This document shows, in pieces, positions 15,080 through 16,294 of a DNA stretch of 16,294 nucleotides. A program made the translations under genes and the position numbers. Under the pieces are notes generated by a model. The model saw nothing but the letters and a program-made list of their open reading frames with translations, searched no databases and had not been told where the DNA came from. Source of the stretch: Dehalococcoidia bacterium UBA2588 (lineage in GTDB: Bacteria > Chloroflexota > Dehalococcoidia > Lucifugimonadales > UBA3495); the NCBI GenBank assembly GCA_002339805.1, contig DDKW01000021.1, positions 1-16,294 on the forward strand. Reading direction: 5' to 3'. Numbering within the stretch: position 1 is the stretch's first letter; every line of letters starts with the position of its first letter.

Positions 15080-16294
15080 ATGTGCGGAATAGCCGCCTAT
15101 TTAGGTTCAGAACAAGCTTATCCCCTTTTAACCTCTGCTTTATCTAAGCTTGAATATAGAGGTTACGATTCTGCTGGAATCGCTTTAATTGATGGGAATG
15201 GTGATATTCATTTAAGCAAGACAATCAATAAAGTGGCTTCGTTATTAGAGAATGGACCTAAATCACTCATTGAATCAACTGTAGGTATTGCTCATACTAG
15301 GTGGGCAACGCATGGCGCTCCTACTCTTCCTAATGCGCATCCTCATGTGGATAGTGATATGAACATAGCAGTCGTTCACAATGGCATAATTGAGAACTTT
15401 GCTGAATTGAAAACACGGCTTGAAAAACAAGGATATGAATTTGCGTCTGATACAGATTCAGAAGTGATACCTCATTTAATTGCACAACAAATGAAGGAAG
15501 GACTTGATTTTGAAAGTGCATTTGCCAAGTTGAATAAACTTCTTCAAGGTTCTCAGGCTATTGTAGCCGTACAGGCTTCCAAAGAACCTATGATATGTGC
15601 CTTGCGGACTGGGTATGCAGGAGGATTAGCTGTGTTCCCTGACCACAATGGAGGGACAATAACCAGTGACCTATCAGCAATCTTGCCATTTCTGAAAGGC
15701 ACAGATGTGGATGCAGGAGTGGTGTTTTTAGAACCTCATGAAATGGTAACTATTTCATCAAAAGGTATTAAGTATAAGGATGAAGGCGGAAATCCGATAA
15801 ATAAAGAATTGGTAAAAATGTCTTTATCAGACAATGTTGTGGAAAAGAAAGGTTTTGACCATTACATGTTAAAAGAAATTATGGAACAGTCTGATAGCGT
15901 ATTGGCTGCTACCAAAGACCTGATGGATTTTTCTTCGTTACAATTCAAAAGCACTAACTTGAGTGTATTAGATGGATATGGTTTTGACAGAGTTTTAATG
16001 ATCGGATGTGGAACAAGTTTGAACGCTTGCTCTGTGGCCCAGACTTATTTCGAAGAATTGGCGAATCTACCTACTGAAATATATAGCTCTTCTGAATTTA
16101 GATACAAGAAAAAATTTGTGGACGATAAAACCTTAGTGATAGCTGTGGGACAATCCGGCGAAACAGCAGACACTTTATCCGCGATGTCAGAAATCAAAGC
16201 CCTTGGAGCTAGGTTGGTAACAGTTTGTAATACGCCAGGTAGTCAAGCAGATCAGTTAGCTGAAGAGTCGTATTTTATGAATTGTGGCGTGGAA
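15080..16294 (+). CDS. glmS: Glucosamine-6-phosphate synthase, 5' part (cut by window end)
   Basis: 405 residues are present without a stop, of about 600 expected. The enzyme makes glucosamine-6-phosphate from fructose-6-phosphate and glutamine, the first step towards UDP-GlcNAc. The MCGIAAYLG start gives the nucleophile C2. Glutamine-site motifs are HTRWATHG (72-79), HNGIIEN (100-106) and SDTDSE (123-128). KGFDHYMLKEIMEQ (257-270) is the hinge before the first SIS domain, with GCGTS (309-313), SSEFRY (337-342) and GQSGETADTL (358-367). The usual GSPLV-type segment of the glutaminase domain is replaced by GYAGGLAVF (178-186). GAGTGAG lies upstream of the ATG. The 101-bp gap leaves no room for a glmS ribozyme. 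Confidence 0.95.
   Translation, partial: MCGIAAYLGSEQAYPLLTSALSKLEYRGYDSAGIALIDGNGDIHLSKTINKVASLLENGPKSLIESTVGIAHTRWATHGAPTLPNAHPHVDSDMNIAVVHNGIIENFAELKTRLEKQGYEFASDTDSEVIPHLIAQQMKEGLDFESAFAKLNKLLQGSQAIVAVQASKEPMICALRTGYAGGLAVFPDHNGGTITSDLSAILPFLKGTDVDAGVVFLEPHEMVTISSKGIKYKDEGGNPINKELVKMSLSDNVVEKKGFDHYMLKEIMEQSDSVLAATKDLMDFSSLQFKSTNLSVLDGYGFDRVLMIGCGTSLNACSVAQTYFEELANLPTEIYSSSEFRYKKKFVDDKTLVIAVGQSGETADTLSAMSEIKALGARLVTVCNTPGSQADQLAEESYFMNCGVE

Noticed and set aside
1..16294. Defence, prophage, CRISPR, toxin-antitoxin or biosynthetic cluster
   Set aside because: Every sizeable gene except the lipoprotein and the zinc-ribbon protein is assigned to a known housekeeping or central-metabolism family. 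No repeat-spacer pattern, integrase, transposase or nuclease-partner pair is seen.

Overview
The window is an AT-rich bacterial chromosome segment made mostly of housekeeping genes. I infer a member of the Chloroflexota, most likely a marine Dehalococcoidia/SAR202-type lineage. The reasons are the low-GC protein style, a methylmalonyl-CoA mutase split into separate catalytic and B12-binding chains, a two-zinc-ribbon CxxC-x17-CxxC protein, and the gene content DUF177-rpmF-fabD-nusB-acpP, RNase J, FtsK, YvcK and GlmS. This is a judgement from gene content only; no phylogeny was run.

Layout. (1) Bases 1-1019 are accessory or regulatory. An almost gene-free left edge carries a near-consensus sigma-70 promoter with a Fur-box-like palindrome between its -35 and -10. 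It is followed by a small zinc-ribbon protein gene on the minus strand (319-600) and tRNA-Arg(UCU) on the minus strand (830-905). (2) Bases 1020-1852 (+) hold a small predicted lipoprotein and the B12-binding subunit of methylmalonyl-CoA mutase. (3) Bases 1919-6700 (+) form a tight operon-like run: promoter, DUF177/YceD, L32 (rpmF), malonyl-CoA:ACP transacylase (fabD), nusB, acyl carrier protein (acpP), family-4 uracil-DNA glycosylase and RNase J. (4) Bases 6784-9634 (+) hold an FtsK/SpoIIIE DNA translocase and a PHP-domain phosphoesterase. (5) Bases 9631-13843 (-) form a second operon, transcribed leftwards: methylmalonyl-CoA mutase large subunit, acyl-CoA dehydrogenase, methylmalonyl-CoA epimerase and DNA polymerase III delta (holA). 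(6) Bases 13986-16294 (+) hold a YvcK/GlmR-type UDP-sugar-binding regulator and then glmS, cut by the window end.

How the parts fit. The minus-strand operon and the B12 subunit gene at 1448-1852 together supply acyl-CoA oxidation, epimerisation of methylmalonyl-CoA and its rearrangement to succinyl-CoA. This is the last part of propionate, odd-chain or branched-chain degradation, or the reverse route, but the mutase halves lie about 10 kb apart on opposite strands. The long plus-strand operon links ribosome assembly, fatty-acid initiation, transcription antitermination, DNA repair and RNA decay. YvcK next to GlmS points to control of entry into UDP-GlcNAc synthesis.

I found no mobile element, CRISPR array, prophage, toxin-antitoxin pair or defence system. 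I do not see a novel multi-gene system. The observations most worth a second look are the Fur-like promoter with no obvious gene, the split mutase, the yvcK-glmS pairing and the divergent glutaminase segment of GlmS.
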